Part shown: piece after piece, positions 6,771 to 8,846 of the stretch | Layout of the letters: each line of letters opens with the position of its first letter | Position numbering within the stretch: the first letter of the stretch is position 1 | Assembly: GCA_913020685.1 (NCBI GenBank) | Contig: CAJWAY010000045.1 | Span: 1-8,846 of the forward strand | Reading direction: 5' to 3' | Length of the DNA: 8,846 bases | From: an uncultured Flavobacteriaceae bacterium | GTDB lineage: Bacteria > Bacteroidota > Bacteroidia > Flavobacteriales > Flavobacteriaceae | The notes under the pieces: generated by a model | Seen by the model: only the letters and a program-made list of their open reading frames with translations | What the model was told of the DNA's origin: nothing | Databases searched by the model: none | Made by a program: the position numbers and the translations under genes

Positions 6771-7022
6771 ATTAATTCAATAGAGTGGTTGAACTAAATG
6801 TAATAAAAATGAAATTGAGTAGTGATAGACGTATTCAAAAATAAAAAAAGCTGATTAATCATATCAATTATTGTATTTAAGGATTTTATCAAAGTTCTTA
6901 TCATGAAACAAAACAGACTTGTACCAACTCAAAATAAAATTTTACCAAAGATCACCCTCTTTATGGGGTAAAAGAAATTAATTCAATAGCTTTGCGGACT
7001 ACTAAGACAATTTCACAATCCA
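6771..7022. other. AT-rich intergenic stretch without a convincing gene
   Basis: This lies between the NagX-like stub and the TSUP permease. On the minus strand TATTTTTG (6843-6836) fits a -7 box, with a TTG 21 bases further upstream, about 65 bases before the stub's ATG; it may be the fossil promoter of that gene. A 10-base palindrome TGATTAATCA lies at 6852-6861. On the plus strand a 22-codon frame (6903-6971, MKQNRLVPTQ onward) is in the same frame as the permease but separated from it by TAA and TAG, and resembles nothing I know. No RNA gene or terminator is seen. Confidence 0.4.
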
Positions 7023-7778
7023 TTGTTACTGCAAACTACTGTTCCCTATCTAAGTTTTGCTTTTATAATCGCCTTTAGCGCTGCCTTACTGATGGGTATT
7101 GCCAAGTCAGGTATCAAAGGATTGGCGGTACTAATCGTTACGGGATTGGCACTGGTTTACGGTGCTAAAGAATCAACTGGAATTTTAATGCCTTTACTGA
7201 TCTGCGGTGATATATTGGCGGTGATCTATTACAAGCGACATGTAAAGTGGGCTTATCTGATCAAACTTTTACCTTGGATGGTAGCGGGGGTTTTGGTGGG
7301 GGTGGTTTTGGGTAAAGATCTGCAGGAAGATCTTTTTAAGTCTGGCATGGCCGTCATCATTCTCATCAGTGTGGCCATGATGTATTATTGGGAGGGAAAG
7401 AAAGACAGAAAAGTCCCTACCCATTGGAGTTTTGCAGCTTTGATGGGGATGATGGCAGGGTTTACAACTATGGTAGGGAACTTGGCAGGTGCCTTCTCCA
7501 ACATCTATTTTTTAGCCATCAAATTGCCTAAAAATGAATTTATCGGAACTGCGGCTTGGTTATTTTTTATTATTAATCTCTTTAAAATACCATTTCATAT
7601 CTGGTCATGGGGTACCATCAACCTGGTATCATTTCAAATTAGTTTGAGTTTAATTCCAGCTGTTATTTTGGGATTTATGTTAGGAGTGTCAATAGTAAAA
7701 AAAATAAAAAACGACAGATACCGACAATTGATTCTTTTATTGACAGGACTTGGTGGTTTGGCAATTTTCTTTCAATAG
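7023..7778 (+). CDS. TSUP-family permease (TauE/SafE-like)
   Basis: A 251-residue inner-membrane protein with about eight hydrophobic helices arranged as two similar halves. Half one carries LLMGIAKSGIKGLAVLI (22-38) followed by LMPLLICGDILAVIYYKRH (55-73). Half two carries AALMGMMAGFTTMVGNLAG (138-156) followed by KNEFIGTAAWLFFIINLFK (170-188). These G-rich repeats and the GD-AV-YY-RH element are typical of TSUP (TauE/SafE, DUF81) transporters, which move sulfite, sulfonates or other organosulfur and organic anions; the substrate here is unknown. No ATG precedes the conserved N-terminus, and the frame opens only after a TAG at 6987-6989, so I use TTG at 7023; the nearest ATG (7092) would remove the first helix. 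Its stop (7776-7778) directly abuts the stop of rny on the other strand, with no room for a terminator. Confidence 0.9.
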   Translation: MLLQTTVPYLSFAFIIAFSAALLMGIAKSGIKGLAVLIVTGLALVYGAKESTGILMPLLICGDILAVIYYKRHVKWAYLIKLLPWMVAGVLVGVVLGKDLQEDLFKSGMAVIILISVAMMYYWEGKKDRKVPTHWSFAALMGMMAGFTTMVGNLAGAFSNIYFLAIKLPKNEFIGTAAWLFFIINLFKIPFHIWSWGTINLVSFQISLSLIPAVILGFMLGVSIVKKIKNDRYRQLILLLTGLGGLAIFFQ

Positions 7779-8846
7779 TTATTTTGCAACGTTTACAGCT
7801 CTTGTTTCGCGGATCACAGTTACTTTTACCTGTCCAGGATAGGTCATATCGGTTTGGATTTTTTGAGAGATCTGGAAGGAAAGTTCAGCAGCTTGGGCGT
7901 CAGAAACCTTTTCACTTTCGACTATTACTCTCAGTTCTCTTCCAGCCTGAATGGCATAGGCTTTGTTCACACCATTAAAATCATAAGCAACATCTTCTAG
8001 ATCTTTTAACCGCTGAACATAACTGTCAAGTACTTGTCTTCTAGCCCCTGGTCTGGCTCCAGATATGGCATCACATACCTGAACTATTGGAGATAAAAGT
8101 GAGGTCATTTCGATTTCGTCGTGGTGGGCACCAATTGCATTGCAAACCTCTTTTTTCTCACCATATTTTTCGGCCCACTCCATACCTAGAATAGCATGAG
8201 GTGTTTCGGTTTCCTCCTCGGGTACTTTACCGATATCGTGAAGTAGCCCAGCACGCTTAGCTAACTTGGGATTCAAACCCAACTCTGAGGCCATAACACC
8301 ACACAGCTTGGCCACTTCTCTAGAATGTTGTAACAAATTTTGACCGTAGGAAGAGCGATATTTCATTCGACCAATGATTTTGATCAATTCAGCATTAAGA
8401 CCATGTACACCCAAATCAATTACAGTTCTTTTTCCAACTTCTACAATTTCGTTTTTGATTTGTTTTTTTGTTTTGTTTACTACCTCCTCAATTCTGGCAG
8501 GATGAATTCTACCATCGGTCACCAGTCGATGTATGGATAAGCGGGCAATTTCGCGTCGAACAGGATCAAAACAGGAAAGAATGACAGCTTCGGGAGTATC
8601 ATCAACAATGATTTCTACTCCTGTGGCAGCCTCGATCGCTCGGATATTTCTTCCCTCCCTACCAATGATTCTTCCTTTTACATCATCCGATTCCAAATTG
8701 AAAACAGATACGCAGTTTTCAATTGACTCCTCAGTGCCAATTCGTTGAATGGTATTGATAATGATTTTTTTAGCTTCATGTTCAACGGTTAATTTCGCTT
8801 CCTCTAAATTTTGTTGGATGAAAGCCATGGCCTCAGCTTTGGCTTT
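7779..8846 (-). CDS. rny: Ribonuclease Y, C-terminal 355 residues (N-terminus beyond right edge)
   Basis: RNase Y is a membrane-anchored endoribonuclease that starts mRNA decay. The frame is open through the right edge (KAKAEAMAF...), so the Met at 8828 is internal; the membrane helix and most of the coiled coil, about 165 residues by comparison with roughly 520-residue homologues, are outside the window. Visible domains, numbered from the Met at 8828, start with the end of the coiled coil (1-25). A KH domain follows with VKGRIIGREGRNIRAIE (50-66), whose GREG is the GxxG RNA-binding loop. The HD domain has H168, the pair H197/D198 in LLHDIGKVPEEE, and the second metal motif AHHDE (234-238). 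The C-terminus YPGQVKVTVIRETRAVNVAK is typical of the family. Every catalytic motif expected in this part is present, so the gene appears functional. It is convergent with the TSUP gene and abuts it exactly. Confidence 0.97.
   Translation of the reverse strand, partial: KAKAEAMAFIQQNLEEAKLTVEHEAKKIIINTIQRIGTEESIENCVSVFNLESDDVKGRIIGREGRNIRAIEAATGVEIIVDDTPEAVILSCFDPVRREIARLSIHRLVTDGRIHPARIEEVVNKTKKQIKNEIVEVGKRTVIDLGVHGLNAELIKIIGRMKYRSSYGQNLLQHSREVAKLCGVMASELGLNPKLAKRAGLLHDIGKVPEEETETPHAILGMEWAEKYGEKKEVCNAIGAHHDEIEMTSLLSPIVQVCDAISGARPGARRQVLDSYVQRLKDLEDVAYDFNGVNKAYAIQAGRELRVIVESEKVSDAQAAELSFQISQKIQTDMTYPGQVKVTVIRETRAVNVAK

Noticed and set aside
6964..7023. Minus-strand 20-codon frame from an ATG at 7023 (MDCEIVLVVRKAIELISFTP)
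   Set aside because: Protein-like at first sight, but it ends quickly, the sequence beyond its stop has more stops, and no family was recognised. Too short to support.
8340..8748. Plus-strand frames opposite rny (8340-8540 and 8533-8748)
   Set aside because: Antisense shadows of the strongly conserved RNase Y KH and HD domains.

Overview
The window looks like chromosomal DNA from a marine-type member of the Bacteroidota, probably Cytophagales/Cyclobacteriaceae-like. This is inferred from four things: AT-rich DNA, a long NagB fused to a PIG-L domain (a form I associate with Bacteroidota), a VC_2705-type sodium symporter with a DUF4212 partner, and promoter-like TAnnTTTG boxes in place of sigma70 elements. 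No Shine-Dalgarno sequence decides any start. The species cannot be named from the sequence.

Layout from left to right. (1) Positions 1-848, minus strand: an exported TIM-barrel sugar phosphate isomerase/epimerase, cut by the left edge. (2) 959-1084: a short coding-like scrap with no start. (3) 1129-3045, minus: NagB glucosamine-6-phosphate deaminase fused to a PIG-L/LmbE deacetylase. (4) 3187-3871, plus: a decayed cutC gene with at least three frame changes. (5) 3884-6535, minus: a tightly packed operon transcribed as DUF4212 small subunit, then sodium:solute symporter, then secreted SGNH/GDSL esterase. (6) 6648-6770, minus: the N-terminal stub of a NagX/HGSNAT-like membrane acetyltransferase with two in-frame stops. 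(7) 7023-7778, plus: a TSUP (TauE/SafE) permease. (8) 7779-8846, minus: the C-terminal two thirds of ribonuclease Y, cut by the right edge.

How the genes relate. The fused NagB/PIG-L gene would send amino sugar phosphates into glycolysis. The NagX and CutC remnants are of gene types I associate from memory with amino-sugar or N-glycan use in Bacteroidota. The exported isomerase and secreted esterase also fit saccharide processing, and the symporter could import a small organic acid such as acetate. My reading is an amino-sugar catabolic neighbourhood that has lost parts by mutation, next to a conserved housekeeping gene (rny). I found no CRISPR array, insertion sequence, tRNA or rRNA, and no clearly new defence or mobile system. 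The most notable items are the gene decay and the two-enzyme fusion.
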